The notes under the pieces: generated by a model
Told to the model about the DNA's origin: nothing
The model's input: only the letters and a program-made list of their open reading frames with translations
The model's database searches: none
Made by a program: the position numbers and the translations under genes
NCBI GenBank assembly: GCA_015680685.1
Contig: MNCI01005884.1
Coordinates: 1-64,000, forward strand
Reading direction: 5' to 3'
From: Gnetum montanum
Lineage: Eukaryota; Streptophyta; Gnetopsida; Gnetales; Gnetaceae
DNA: 64,000 bases
In this document: positions 47,538-59,240 of the stretch, piece by piece
Layout of the letters: each line of letters opens with the position of its first letter
Numbering within the stretch: the first letter of the stretch is position 1

Positions 47538-48600
47538 AAAAGACCTTGCCCAATACACACCCTTACCTATGAAGCCTTCACAATTACTGGACCAACTTCT
47601 AAAGGCTGGGTTGATTCAACATAAGTAGATGTCTCCTGCCGTATCTTAAAGACATCATCGATACTATGAGTTGGTTAAAAACCCAACGTTGGCAACAGCT
47701 AATTAACCCCCTATTCCAAGAGGTTTCAGTTTAGAAAGATTCTATGAGTATCACCCACTATGTGGACATGGAACCGATTATTTCTTCACCCTAAAACAAG
47801 ACATACAACATATGATTGACAGAGGTGAGATAGTCTTTAATGAAGCCAACCCAGTAAGACCTCAAAATCAGACTATGGGGGTCTACAAAGACCCTCTTAA
47901 CACCAAAGAGTCACCCTATGTGATTAACACCATCCATATTGGCAATGAACAAGACATCCCATGAAAGCCTTTTGTGATTCGTGTGCCTACTGAAACCATA
48001 CCTACACTAACACCTCCACAAGCTCCGTTTTCCACACATACACCTCCTATGCCACGAAAACCTTTTGTCATCTAAGTACACCCAATAGTTGCAACAGCAA
48101 ACATGCCATCACAAATCCAACCTATTCCATTTGTAATCCAAGTTCCAAAACACTCTGACGCACCACCCCCAATAGTTCCCCCATGACCCTCGCAAGAACG
48201 CCTCGCCAAAAGACTGACCAGGGAACGTTTGGCAAAAGAACATAATGGTCATGAGCTAGGACCGCCAAAACCCACACCATTGAATGTTGTCCCTATGGTT
48301 CTAGTTACTAATCATCCTAGCACAAGTCATCAAGATAAGAACTCGGGAGTGTCCAGTGTCCCAAGCTCATCAGCTACAGCTAATAACACGAAAACTCTCC
48401 CACAAGAGATACAAATGGTGGGTCAAATGGATCAAGTCTCAATAGATAAAACAATTCCAAATATCAAAGACTTGGCTAGCACCCTGACCCAGGTTACATA
48501 GGCCCTAAAGCAAAAGGACATCTCTCTAAGCCTAAATGACATGGTAATGACCTCCATGGTACATAGGGAAGCTCTAGTACTTATGTTGACTTCAATCCCT
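47538..48600 (+). pseudogene. gag C-terminal and linker region of element C
   Basis: Continues the gag-pro polyprotein. It includes RRHHRYYELVKN-like sequence, a zinc-finger-like YEYHPLCGHGTDYFFTLKQD (47745-47805) in which a Cys is probably replaced by Tyr, and MIDRGEIVFNEANPVRPQNQ. A Pro-rich linker follows. Homologous to 18601-19800. Confidence 0.65.
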
Positions 48601-49404
48601 ATTAGTGAAGGCCTTCATGCAAATGAACCATCTATTTATGTTGTATTATCTCCACATCAAGAATCAAGGTCCACATCTCTAGGATTTCATGCCAATGACA
48701 TTAAATGTGACAAAAAAATGGGAGAGGCCACTATCGCCCCTATGTTTATAATGATACAAATTGACCAATTTAAGATACATAGGGTGCATGTCAATGATGA
48801 AGTAGAAAAAAATGTAATACCTTTCCCTGTCATTGAATGACTAGGCCTCATGGAACAAATACAACCAATGACAACATCGTTCTTGAAATCTTTCAGTGGT
48901 TCCCGTGTCATGGTAAAAGGCATGGTTACCTTGGATTTCATAGTAGGGGACCAGATCCCCACATTAGGAAAATTTGTAGTCGTTGATGAGATGTTGGGGT
49001 TCAATTTGATTTTGGGACGGCCTTGGTTACCTCAATTAAAAGTCGTATCATCACCAATCCATCAAGAAATTCACCTACCCTATGAGGGTGGTGAAATCAT
49101 CATACACGGGGATGCAACAACATCATTTACTTCCTCACACGCAGGAACGAACCAAGGATTAAAGGTTGAACTCTCTGAACCTAAGCAAGACAACACTAGT
49201 GAAGCACTAGACAATGGTCAATCTCCAACCTGCGACCTTCCTAAAATAGAGGAAGCATCAAAAGATGTAAACATAGGAGCCATTCCCATAGATTTCCCTT
49301 GGTCAAAACTACCATTTGATGTATCCAGCAAGGGAGATGGTAAGTACAAGATCATGCCTACATGTCCCACCCTTCACAAAAAATTACAAAAATTAAAGAA
49401 ATAG
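48601..49404 (+). pseudogene. aspartic protease of element C (decayed)
   Basis: Active-site block IHRVHVNDEVEKNVIPF (48776-48826) aligns with VHVDDGATTNVIPF in element B; the catalytic triad is lost (NDE in place of DDG). The second block LGFNLILGRPWLPQLKV (48990-49045) is well kept. The tail is open to 49404. A consensus splice donor, TG/GTAAGT, sits at 49340 inside the tail. Confidence 0.75.
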
Positions 49405-49429
49405 ATCAACAGCTAAGAAAAACTACCAG

Positions 49430-49640
49430 GCGTTCGAAATGACGTTAAACTACCAAGTGTCCACAATGATGTTAAACTAGCCATGGTCAAAAATGGTTGG
49501 TCCTTTTAAGATTTACTGAAACAACCACAATCTCCTCCCTTTCTTTGACAAAGATACAATAGTCCATCATGACTTTAAACTGATACGCATGGCCTGAAAT
49601 GGATTTAAACTAGAGCACAGTACATCGTCAGTTTACCGAA
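49430..49640 (+). repeat. TTAAACTAG-type repeat cluster after protease, element C
   Basis: Four to five degenerate units such as AATGACGTTAAACTACC, AATGATGTTAAACTAGCC and ATCATGACTTTAAACTG. Same motif family as 20590-20950, 24206-24860 and 58925-59240. Confidence 0.65.
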
Positions 49641-49955
49641 ACTTTGCCACATCATTATCATTTACATTTTGCAAGTTACAATGTTCATTTATTTTATTTT
49701 TACTAGACATGATTCCAGTTTACATTCATGTTCACACATAAATTCAAAAAATAAAGAAAAATATATATAAATATATGTAATATGGAGTGTTAACATGGCA
49801 ATAGGATGACGACATATTACACCATGATCATGTTACATTTATCTGCACATATTCCAAAAGCAACAAAACAAGTCAAAAAACTAAAAGATATAATAGCAAG
49901 CCAAAAAAATGACAAGACTAATAAGCTAAATCATGCATTAGTATTAGGAGTGGGG
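49641..49955. other. AT-rich noncoding stretch beside the antisense gene
   Basis: Low-complexity A/T-rich DNA with an AAATATATATAAATATATG run near 49758-49777. It is downstream of the antisense gene's stop codon and would form its 3' untranslated region. No clear poly(A) site could be fixed. Confidence 0.45.
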
Positions 49956-52900
49956 CTAGTCCCCAAACTCCTCTACATCATTATCTTCGATCCCACTGGG
50001 GCCAGCCTCACCACCACCACGTCCCTATCAAGAAAAGGAAAACAAAACAACAAAATAAGAAAACACAAACAAACAAATTTACTAAAAAGAAAAATATGAT
50101 TAAAAGCAATAAAACGATACAAGATTAAAACACTCACAGGAGAAGAAGGCCTGAGATTATCTTCTAGGCACCGTAGAATCTCTTCTTTGGGCATGCATGC
50201 CTAGTCTTTCTCAAGTTCGAGGTCAATATTGGCTAAGGTTTTACCCTTGTCCACTGAAGACTAGGAAGGGTGCTCAAGAGAGAACACACTTGTTGAAGCT
50301 TCCCCAAAGGCAGTGGTGATGGATCTCTCAGGATACCCCTCCACTTCTATACACTCAACAAACTTGTCATAGGAAGAGCGCAAGCCTAACCCCTCCACGA
50401 ACATCTCCAATTGACAACGTTCAACTGATTCCTCCTTCAACCATTTTTGTATTGGTGCTTATGATATTTCTAATCCTGGCCCCATTTACATACTTTGGAT
50501 GTGAAGGATTTCCAGTCATGGCACTTCCTATTCAACAAATCCATCTGGGCCCTCTGTTCAACCAGATCCCAAATCGCCTTCACCTTGCTATTCAAGCCTA
50601 CCCAATAACATGCATAGGTGATCTCAGATGTGCGCCAGGTACTATCACCTACCAATCTAGTAGAGGAAAAATCATAACGGGCTTGCAAGTCATTCCTCTC
50701 CTCTATCATCTTTGCTAAATTTTCCTTCAATGATTGGATTTCAAGCAATAGTTATTCAATTGAGCGCCTGCATGTCCAGAGAGACTTGGAATTAGGAACA
50801 ACACAACTTGAAACTGCATCATAAATCCCTCTTGGGATCTGCTCAATATCTTTGGGCAATTCTGGGAGACCATCAATATGGGTAGCCTCAGAAGAACTCC
50901 ATTGAAGCTTCGCACCTACAAGTATAAATGTTGCATGCATGAGATAACAAGAGATCTCCAATAGATGCAAAATGACAATGAACTCAAGCCCTTGGTATAA
51001 AGTACACACCTAATTCAGGATGAGCCTATCATAGATGAGCAACAACATCATTGACGATGCTAGTAACAAATTCTACTTTATTAGGCATCTCATGCCATAG
51101 CCTCAATGGATCGGTGGATGTTGAATCTATACGGGATAACACCTCAACTGGGGCCTCTAACTCTGACCCATCAGCCTGAGATGCATGTGCTTGAAGCACT
51201 TTAGCATCCATTTCTGATGTTACAAAAAGTCATGATAATCAAAACAATGTACAAAGCTAAGAAGATATGAAATATGGGTCAAACTAACAAGACATACCAA
51301 GCAGCCCTTTGCTGGTCAACTTAGGCAGATCACCAAGGTGTAGAGACCCATCAAAGAAACCATCAAAAACACCTTTCTCCTCACTTGAATGCTTAAGGGC
51401 ATCTAAAGCCTCTTCAAGTGTCACTCCCACGGTATCCATTTCATCCTCTTCCCGCAAGATGGGAATAGCTCCAACTACTTCTTCTCTCATTTCCTCCTCT
51501 TCATAACACCCAGTGATAATCATTTCAGGTTCACCCATTAGAGCTAATTCTTCCCTTTCCCTCTCAGGAGTATCCTCTCTTAACACCAATAAACCTAAAG
51601 TTAGCATGACATAGTAGGTAGGAAGATTTAAGTAAGCAAATAAATTCAAAAAGAAAAAAAATAAAAATACTTATCCACTCCTGGCAAGATGAATTGAATA
51701 TTCTTTGCCCTTGATGGTCTCACCTCTATAACAGGTTCTCTCGGATGCTCAATCTTTTTAACCTTAGCCTTGGCCTTCCCGACAGTCTCATGAATCAAGT
51801 GCTTAGCTCTCCTAACAGTTGTGTGTAGTTTAGGTGGTTCCAACCCCAAGCTATCACGTGAATGATGGGAATGACTGGCTGCACCCCTTGTTGTGACAGA
51901 GACTAATTCCTCGATGCCTTCAGGTGGATCTTGGGATCTAGTAGTGTTAAATAGATGACGGATCCAAGGGTGAGACAATTGTGAATGATCTCTTAACATA
52001 GAATGGTTATCCCCATAGACCACTAAGAACTCAGCAAACCTATGGAGATAGCCCGCAAAAAAGGCAAAGGTAAAGTGGGACTTAGCATCAACATTGCAAC
52101 GTAGCCTAATGATCTCTCCATGGAGGCCTAATACAAGGAACTGTGCCCAATTTTAGCACATACCAATCTCCAAGACTGAGTGCATAACACGTGTAGACTC
52201 AATCCCAAGACTTCTTTCTTGGGAAAGAGACTTAGGGAATGCTCGTGCTCTAAAGAGGGGGTATAGAAAATTTACCTCCATCAAGTGAGTATCATCTTGC
52301 ATGGCAAAACCCTTAGCACCCCATGGTACACCTAGCCAGTCTTCAAGTTCCTTGATCACATGGCCTTCTCTAGTTCCTCTATCCACCACCACCTTAGCAC
52401 CATCCACTGGCACACTGAAAAGGTCGGAAAAGAATTCGGCGGTGAGGTGGAAAGACACCTTAACTCCCCGAACTCGTGTAGTAAAATAGGAGACATCATC
52501 TTTAAAAGAGTCAATGATAGAAACCATTTTGGTCACAGGAATGCTAGGAGTCAAGGCAGTAAATAGGTCCATCAAGCCCACATTTGTAAGATGGATGATG
52601 ATTTGTTCAGATGCCTTCTTGTGCAGCCACCTTTGTGACTCTTCTACCTCTCCAAACTTCATAAAGAGAGTGGCCTCAGTACATCTGGATATGATGGTAA
52701 CCTCATCAAGGGGAACGACTGTTGTAGAAAAGACATAGAATACATTGAGCAAAAATTACGAATATGATAAGCAATGATGTAACAAAAATGAAAACCAAGC
52801 CTGGAACACAATCATTTACCATTAGCAAATGGAGTAGGCACATTTGCTGCAAGATCAACCATTTGAGGAAAAATAGGCCCATCAGGGGACCAATCCTTAT

Positions 52901-53625
52901 GTAGCCAACCGCAAACTTGATAACATTCAAGGGCCCTAGAGAATTGCCTAGGATAATTGACAATAGCATCCTTGGTCTAGCCTAGCACTGTAGCGCGAAG
53001 TGTGGGGACTAGCATAAATGCCTCTAAGGCTATACGTGCTAAGGCAAGCCCACTATCATCCTCATGCAATCCATGCTCAGCAAAAAGGGGCCTGCAAAAG
53101 AAAAAGTATTCATACATAAGCAATGATATAATGCTAAAGGAACCAAAGTTAATACAAGTATAAAAGAGCATACTTTTCTACTCTGTATACTGTTCCAGGT
53201 GGATTTTGGAATAGTGTATGTACACGGCAGGCTAGAAACAGTGTGCTACTACTATTGTAATGGTTGCAAGATAGTAATCCCCACACATGAGTCAAAGTAC
53301 GTGTAGATCTAGAACCTTCAGGAGCATCCCCCTTGATTACATATGGTCCCTCATCTATGTCAACAACAAAAGCTAACATGCCTCATGTTGAGCCAGGCAA
53401 CATGGTCTCAACAATATCACGAGTCAGCTGCTCACTCAAATGAGACCATATGACAATGCTGAAATTATGCAGAATAAATGATAAAAATGCAACAACATTT
53501 GAATGAAACCATATTACATGTGCCTCAATCTGCATGTCATAACTAGGCATGTTTAGTTCCAAAGGGACAAACCAAGATAGCACACCAACAACTTCAACCA
53601 CAAGGAGAAAAGGCTTAGGTCCCCT
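49956..53625 (-). pseudogene. seven-exon antisense gene inside element C, function unknown
   Basis: Exons on the minus strand: 53625(or earlier)-53174, 53091-52820, 52718-51671, 51578-51298, 51213-51010, 50915-50138, 50024-49956. Introns are 82, 101, 92, 84, 94 and 113 bp, all GT-AG with pyrimidine-rich acceptors, e.g. CTTTTTCTTTTGCAG and CCTTTTCTTGATAG. Joined phases agree at every junction except for one frameshift inside exon 6. Predicted length about 1,030 residues. Exon 1: RSTRTLTHVWGLLSCNHYNS. Exon 3: KVSFHLTAEFFSDLFSVPVD, then LHGEIIRLRC. Exon 4 is acidic (YEEEEMREEVVG). Exon 6 has a coiled coil (LEIQSLKENLAKMIEERNDL). Exon 7: GRGGGEAGPSGIEDNDVEEF-GD and TAG. About eight in-frame stops (53383, 52977, 52153, 51029, 51026, 50752 and others) are of deamination type. 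Exon 3 faintly resembles plant transposon-protein domains; no firm family. The 5' end is unknown. Confidence 0.75.
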
Positions 53626-54138
53626 GCATAGAGCCAGAACCTTAGGTAAGTAACTTAAAACATGTAAAACATATAAACTAAAAATAAAATAAATAAATAA
53701 ACCTAACAAGTAAATAACATTCAATACAAACACAAGACCACCCCATGAGACAAGGGCATTAATGTTTATTTGATAAATTTAATGCTTGCTAGGATAAATT
53801 TAAAAATTCATCTCACGGTAAACCAACAAACAAGTGCAAATGCAAAACATGTACATTCACTATCTAACCTGAGAAAGTAAAGACAAAAGAGGACAAATAA
53901 CCAGCAACACCGAACAAATAGGTTCCTCACGTGCTAGTTCTAGGGAATTCATATTATAGTGCATGTTGCAGTAAAAGTGATAAGGGAACTCACTCACAAC
54001 GCAGCTCACGTTGTAACCCACAAACACTGTAAATCATGTAATGGCACAACTCATGCTATAGATGCAGTTGAGAACTTGCTCCAGGCACAAAAAAGTAGAC
54101 ACAAAATTGTAGTTTTATCCCATACATGAAAATTAGCT
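53626..54138. other. region upstream of the antisense gene
   Basis: No coding seen. It should contain the promoter and first exon or exons of the antisense gene; a minus-strand acceptor-like CTCTATGCAG lies near 53623. No clear TATA box was identified. Confidence 0.4.
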
Positions 54139-54348
54139 TTCCCTGAGGTGCTCACACCCAAGCAAAAATTAACAAAAAATCACAGTTTCCTAGGGCACTT
54201 ACACCCAAGCAAAAATTGAAAAAAAAATTTCAATTTCCTGGGGTGCTCATGCCCAAGAAAAAATTGACAAAAATTCGTAGTTTCCTAGGGCACTCATGCC
54301 CAGGAAAAAATTAACAAAAATCACTTTTCTCTAGGCACTCATGCCCTC
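54139..54348. repeat. 47-bp minisatellite in the spacer of element C
   Basis: About 4.5 units of some 47 bp with the pattern TTCCTAGGGCACTCATGCCC followed by AAGCAAAAATTAACAAAAAT. The GC-rich and A-rich halves alternate. Copies differ at several positions. Confidence 0.8.
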
Positions 54349-55424
54349 TTAATCCCTGCATCCACGCTCATACCCTAGGCTGCTCACACTGGGTGTACCC
54401 TGGGTTGCTCATGCTCAACCCACACCGATCGATCATCCAAAAATAAAAAAAAACTTGCAGGCTTTGGCATCCCCTGCAACTCATGCTAGGGTACACATGC
54501 GTCCCTACAATTCAAATGCATGCTAGGGCCATGTATCTACAACTCAAGCCAAGGCCCAAAGAAAAATAACAATTCCAGAAAATGGCAAGCCCCATAAAAC
54601 CCTGTAACGCCCGGATATCCCAAATTTACATAATGTGAAATAAATCAAGCCATGAGACCCAACACCAAAAGAAAACTTATCTCACTCTAGAATCCCATTG
54701 AAATAGCATCCCTAACAACTTACACGGTTGCTCACGTTGCACTACAAGAGCAAGAGAAAACATACTTGCACAGAGTCCTCGTCCATGATGAAATCTTAGG
54801 TTGGGGAAGGCATTGAAGCATTTGTTCACTCTCCTTTACGAATGATAAGCTGGCCTACTTCTTTCCCTTACTTTGGTTTGATTTATCTTTCCCCTTCATT
54901 GTTTCCAATGCCACTCATGCTCTGTACCTAGGTCATGCCACTTCCTACTCACGTCACTTCCTGCTCATGCTGCTTCCTGCTCACGTTGTTCACACTATGA
55001 AGCCTGCTCATGTTGTGAAGCCTGCTCATGCTGTGGAAGTTTTCTCATGCTGGTCATGCTGTCGCCCTCCAAACAAAGACACAAATGACATTCCTTCACT
55101 TTTAAACTTCTTTTAAACCCCCCCTTTTTTTGTTCATCCATTTTATTCTATTTCATTTTCATCTATGTTATGATTACCCTTATATTTTGTGGCAGTCTTA
55201 TTTGTTGCAGCATTATATACACCTATGTATAACACAAAAAAAATATAACAAGGATATCATTGGCTCAGTAAGGCCTAAAACTGCCATGCAGTCTAGGTAT
55301 GACATTAAACTACCCCTACATTCTACAATTTCATCAGAACATAAATTACATGAAGCTAGTTTACATTTAGCAACTCATTCGTCAAGAAAATCTTGCTCAT
55401 GGTGCTCTTGGTTTAATTTGGCAG
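54349..55424. other. rest of the spacer between antisense gene and RT, element C
   Basis: Noncoding. 54905-55060 has short repeats of CCTGCTCATGCTG type. A TTAAACTACC-type unit lies at 55290-55312. The right end is the pyrimidine-rich tract with the acceptor at 55424. Confidence 0.5.
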
Positions 55425-56650
55425 GAACAAGAATATGGACAGTAAGAACCTCTTTTCAACGTTGTCTATTAATGGACCTCATGGGGCCATAAAAAGAGCG
55501 ATTAATCTAGAATCCTTAGATTTAAACTCATCTCTTCATGTTAATTTCATGGCATCCACTCAAGAAACATCAGACTGCCCCGAGGATATGACTAAAACTT
55601 TGGACTTAGAAGCTGACAACATCACTGAAGATTCCCTCGTTGAAGTCCCCATCACTATGTCTAGTGGTGAAGCTAAAAAATTAAAACTAAGTACTCTACC
55701 AAATCCACAACTTGCCAATGACATTATACAAGTGCTGAAGAATAACATCAAAACATTTGCTTGGTCATATAACGATATGCCGAAACTGGACCCTCACATC
55801 ATCTAGCATAACATCATCCTCGATGAAAAAGTTAGACCAGTAAAGCAAAACGCACGAAAGGTTAAACCTAAGGTAGCATTGGCAGTTCGTAATGAAATCA
55901 CGAAGCTCTACCAAGCCGGTTTCATCTAAGTCGTTGACTATGCTGATCGGGTATCCAACATTGTTGTAGTCCCCAAGAAGAATGGCATCATTTGCATATG
56001 CATTGACTTCCATGACCTCAACATAGCCACTATAAAAGATGACTTCCCGCTACCCAGTATCGATCAGCTCATTGACTCAACTGCTGGGTATGCATTGTTA
56101 TCCTTTATGGATGGATTCTCAAGATACAACCAAATCAGGATCAACCTAGAACACCAACTCAGGACAACCTTCATGACACCTTGGGGCACGTTCTGTTATA
56201 TAATGATGTCATTCGGTCTCAAAAATGTAGGTGCTACATATCAACGAGCAATGACATACATATTTAGCAATTATATGCTTGATTCTCTCAACAATTATGT
56301 AGAAGACATCACAGTCAAGTCCAAAACAACCGAGCAACATGCAAAGAACTTAGACTTGATACTCAAACATTGTCTCAAATACGACCTTAGACTTAACCCA
56401 AAGAAATGCATCTTCAGAGTTAAAACAGGAAAAATGCTTAGCTTCGTAGTCTCAGAAACAAGGATACGAGTAGACCTTGATAAGGTTAAAGCAATAACTA
56501 ACATGCAACCACCTAAGAACCTTACCAAATTATGTGGCCTGCAAGGTAGACTACAATTCATTAGAAATTTTATCACAAAATTGATGGACAAATTGAAACC
56601 CATGCAACATTTACTGCGAAAGAATGTCCATTTTCAATGGACTCAATAGT
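55425..56650 (+). pseudogene. reverse transcriptase of element C (nearly complete, decayed)
   Basis: N-terminal flank MDSKNLFSTLSINGPHG (55435). RT proper starts about 55790: ARKVKPKVALAVRNEITKL, VVVPKKNGIICICIDFHDLN (55967-56020), the first catalytic Asp in LLSFMDGFSRYNQI (56097-56135), TFMTPWGTF, and the catalytic box as NYVEDITVK (56290-56315), where YVDD has become YVED. Thumb GLQGRLQFIRNF. 56095-56649 is open for 184 residues and 55435-55806 for 123; only a few TAG stops intervene. Confidence 0.88.
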
Positions 56651-57150
56651 GTCAAGTAGCATTTGAAAACATAAAAATGGAGTTGGCTCAATTGCCAATA
56701 GTTCATCCCACACAACCTGATAAACCTTTTTACATCTACCTCGCCACATCCAATTCATCCATTGCATCTATGCTTTGTCAAAAATGAGAAGATGGAATCG
56801 AGATCCTCGTTTACTAGTTAAGCCACACCTTAGTAGCCTATGAACAATGATACAATGACGTGGAAAGATTATGTCTTGCCCTTATCTTTTCTTTAAAAAA
56901 GTGGTGACATTACCTCTTCTGCAATCAAGTCAATATCATTTGCAAAGACAACGTGCTTCGAGCTATCACCAACAACATCTATGAATCAAGTAGGATAGCT
57001 AGATGGAAGGCAATGATTGCAAAGTTTGACCTGTGCTATGTTCTTAAATCCTCCACTAGGGGTCAAGCAATAGTCAATCAATTGACTACATTACCAATAC
57101 AAGATCAAGCGACAATCAACCCTAAATTCCCTGAGGAGAATATTAACAGC
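56651..57150 (+). pseudogene. RNase H of element C (decayed)
   Basis: Blocks PFYIYLATSNSSIASML, YNDVERLCLALIFSLKKW and CKDNVLRAITNNIYESSRIA align with element B. The first catalytic Asp region is changed (ATSN). A tether rich in Thr, Pro and Gln follows (QATINPKFPEENINS). Confidence 0.78.
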
Positions 57151-57663
57151 ATAGACACGGTGCCTGATAACTATGATGCAATCTTGTACTTCAATGGAGC
57201 ATGTACCTCCCAAGGAGGAAGTGTTGCAGCCATCATAATGTATCCTTCTAGAGAAATTTGTCCCTTTTCCTATTGACTAAACTTCCCTTGTACCAACAAC
57301 GTGGCAGAGTATGAAGGTCTTCTTAGAGGTCTTATAGCAGCACTAACTTCGAGAATCACAGGTCTTGTAGTTCGAGGCGACTCACAGTTAGTGATAAATC
57401 AAGTCACAAAGGTTTACGCATGTAAAGATTCTCATTTGCAACCATACTATGACTTGACTAAACACTTACTAAAATAATTGATCAACGTATATGTGCAACA
57501 TATTCCTAGGAATGAAAATACCATCGCTGATGCACTTGCTACACTAGCCTTGAACATGACACCTCAGATGTTCCATATGTTACCTAGCTCCATAACAAAT
57601 TGTACCAAACCCATAACTGACACTCTCAATGAAATACCCATAGCATCCATGAGCACTACATAA
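57151..57663 (+). pseudogene. second (archaeal-type) RNase H domain of element C
   Basis: AILYFNGACTSQGGSVAAII (57178-57237), where FDGA has become FNGA; NVAEYEGLLRGL with the Glu; VVRGDSQLVINQV with the Asp (57370-57405); NENTIADALATLALNMT. Diagnostic of the Tat lineage together with the canonical RNase H just before. Confidence 0.82.
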
Positions 57664-58908
57664 GTGATAGAATGGTATGATGACATAAAAGAGTACCTTC
57701 TACAAGGTGAACCGTCACAACATTTGATGAGTGCCCAAAAAGACGCAGTGCAAAAATGCTCTCAGCAATATGCATTAATAGGAGACACCTTGTGTCACAG
57801 ATCCTATGAAGGCATTCTGTTAGTATGCGTTAATAGCATTGATGGTCAAACAATCGTAGAATAGGTTCACGAAGGACTTTGCGAAGGGCATATAGCACCC
57901 AAAGCAATGGCAATGAAAATAAGACGTTTGGGCTATTATTAGCCACACATGGAGTACGATTGCTTCTCCAGGGTCAAGAAATGTAACACTTGCCAAAGGC
58001 ATGGTAACCTAATACATGTGCTGCCTAACGAGTTGCATATTGCACAAATCACATGGCCATTCCAAAAATGGGGATTAGACATTATTGGGCTGATAACACC
58101 ATCATCTTTAGTAGGACATAGCTTCATTATTACTGTGACTAAATATTTTACAAAATGGGTAGAAGCTATTCCCCTTAGGAAAACCATGTCTAAACAAGTT
58201 TGCAATTTCATATTAGAAAACATCATGACCCGCTTTGGTATCCTGATGATCATAGTTACTGATAACGGACAACAGTCCAGCAATACGGATACTAAAAGCT
58301 TCTGTGAAAGCCTAGGTATTAAACACTCATTTTCATCACCCTACTACCCATAGGGCAATGGTCAAGTGAAGTCTATGAATAAAATGGTCATCATGTACTC
58401 AAAAAGATGTTGAATCAGAGCAAGAAATGATGGCATGAGCAATTAATCTATGCATTATGGGCATACCAAATAACGCATCGAACGTCCATAGGTAAAACAC
58501 CATATAGCCTTATATACAGGTCTGAAGTTGTGTTACCTTTGGAGTTACAGGTTCCCTCTCTATGGATAATGCTCTCTAGCCTCCTTGATGAAGGTTAGAA
58601 CAATGAACTATGCATTGTTGACCTTGACTCAGTGGAGGAAGAAAGAGTACAAGCACTTGATCAAATTGAATGGTACTAGAGACAACAACGGCGACATCAT
58701 CAACACGATCCACATAAGCGGCCAATCAAGGAAGGTGACCTAGTTCTCAAGGTGGTCCATGAACACTCAAATAAATTCTTAGCTAACTGGTAATGACCTT
58801 ACTTAGTCATCAAGGCATATGATAACGGGGCATTCAAACTCATCGAAATGGATGGAAATGAGTTTGCCAATCCTACAAATCACGTGTACCTAAAACCATT
58901 CTACGTTT
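57664..58908 (+). pseudogene. integrase of element C (decayed)
   Basis: HHCC domain VHEGLCEGH and CNTCQRHG (57868-58000). Core: KWGLDIIGLITP with the first Asp, VTDNGQQSSN with the second Asp kept, and GNGQVKSMNK where the catalytic Glu is Lys. 57949-58353 is open for 134 residues. A frameshift near 58390 precedes the C-terminal domain, which ends NEFANPTNHVYLKPFYV and TGA at 58908. Confidence 0.87.
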
Positions 58909-58924
58909 GACGAGCTCAAGGTAC

Positions 58925-59240
58925 GTAGTAGTCCTGGCATCATGACCTAAAACTGATACCATAGAATAGTCCTAAAGCTATGACTTAAAAACTAGCACCA
59001 TAGAATGCCCTAGTGTCATGATAATAAACTGACACTACAGAACTCTATCTAGTATGACATTAAACTACCACGCTTGTTCACCAAAGTCCGCTAAGACTAT
59101 AAACTAGCTTGCCTCTTTGTAGTCTTCCATGACTATAAACTAGCAATGCACAGTCCGCTATGATGATAAACAAGCAACGTCCAAAGGATTATGATGTGAA
59201 ACTAATCCACAACAATCTGCTAAGACTATAAACTAGTGAC
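58925..59240 (+). repeat. ATGACTATAAACTAGC-type repeat cluster after integrase, element C
   Basis: Eight or more loosely spaced units such as CATGACTATAAACTAGCA, TAAGACTATAAACTAG and TATGACATTAAACTACC. It is the counterpart of the 36/39-bp array after the integrase of element B, less regular. Confidence 0.7.

Larger units (their letters stand above)
49340..55424 (+). other. candidate Ogre-type intron between protease and RT of element C
   Basis: The left end has a near-perfect donor (GATG/GTAAGTA at 49340). The right end has a pyrimidine-rich tract and acceptor TTTAATTTGGCAG ending at 55424, ten bases before the RT-ORF ATG. Ogre elements are known to splice an intron here. The phases as read do not match (1 and 2), which could mean an indel or another donor. 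Contains the repeat cluster 49430-49640, the antisense gene and the 54139-54348 minisatellite. Confidence 0.5.

Noticed and set aside
53459-53517. Extra 59-bp intron inside exon 1 of the antisense gene
   Set aside because: GT-AG ends exist, but removing it breaks the frame that is open on both sides.
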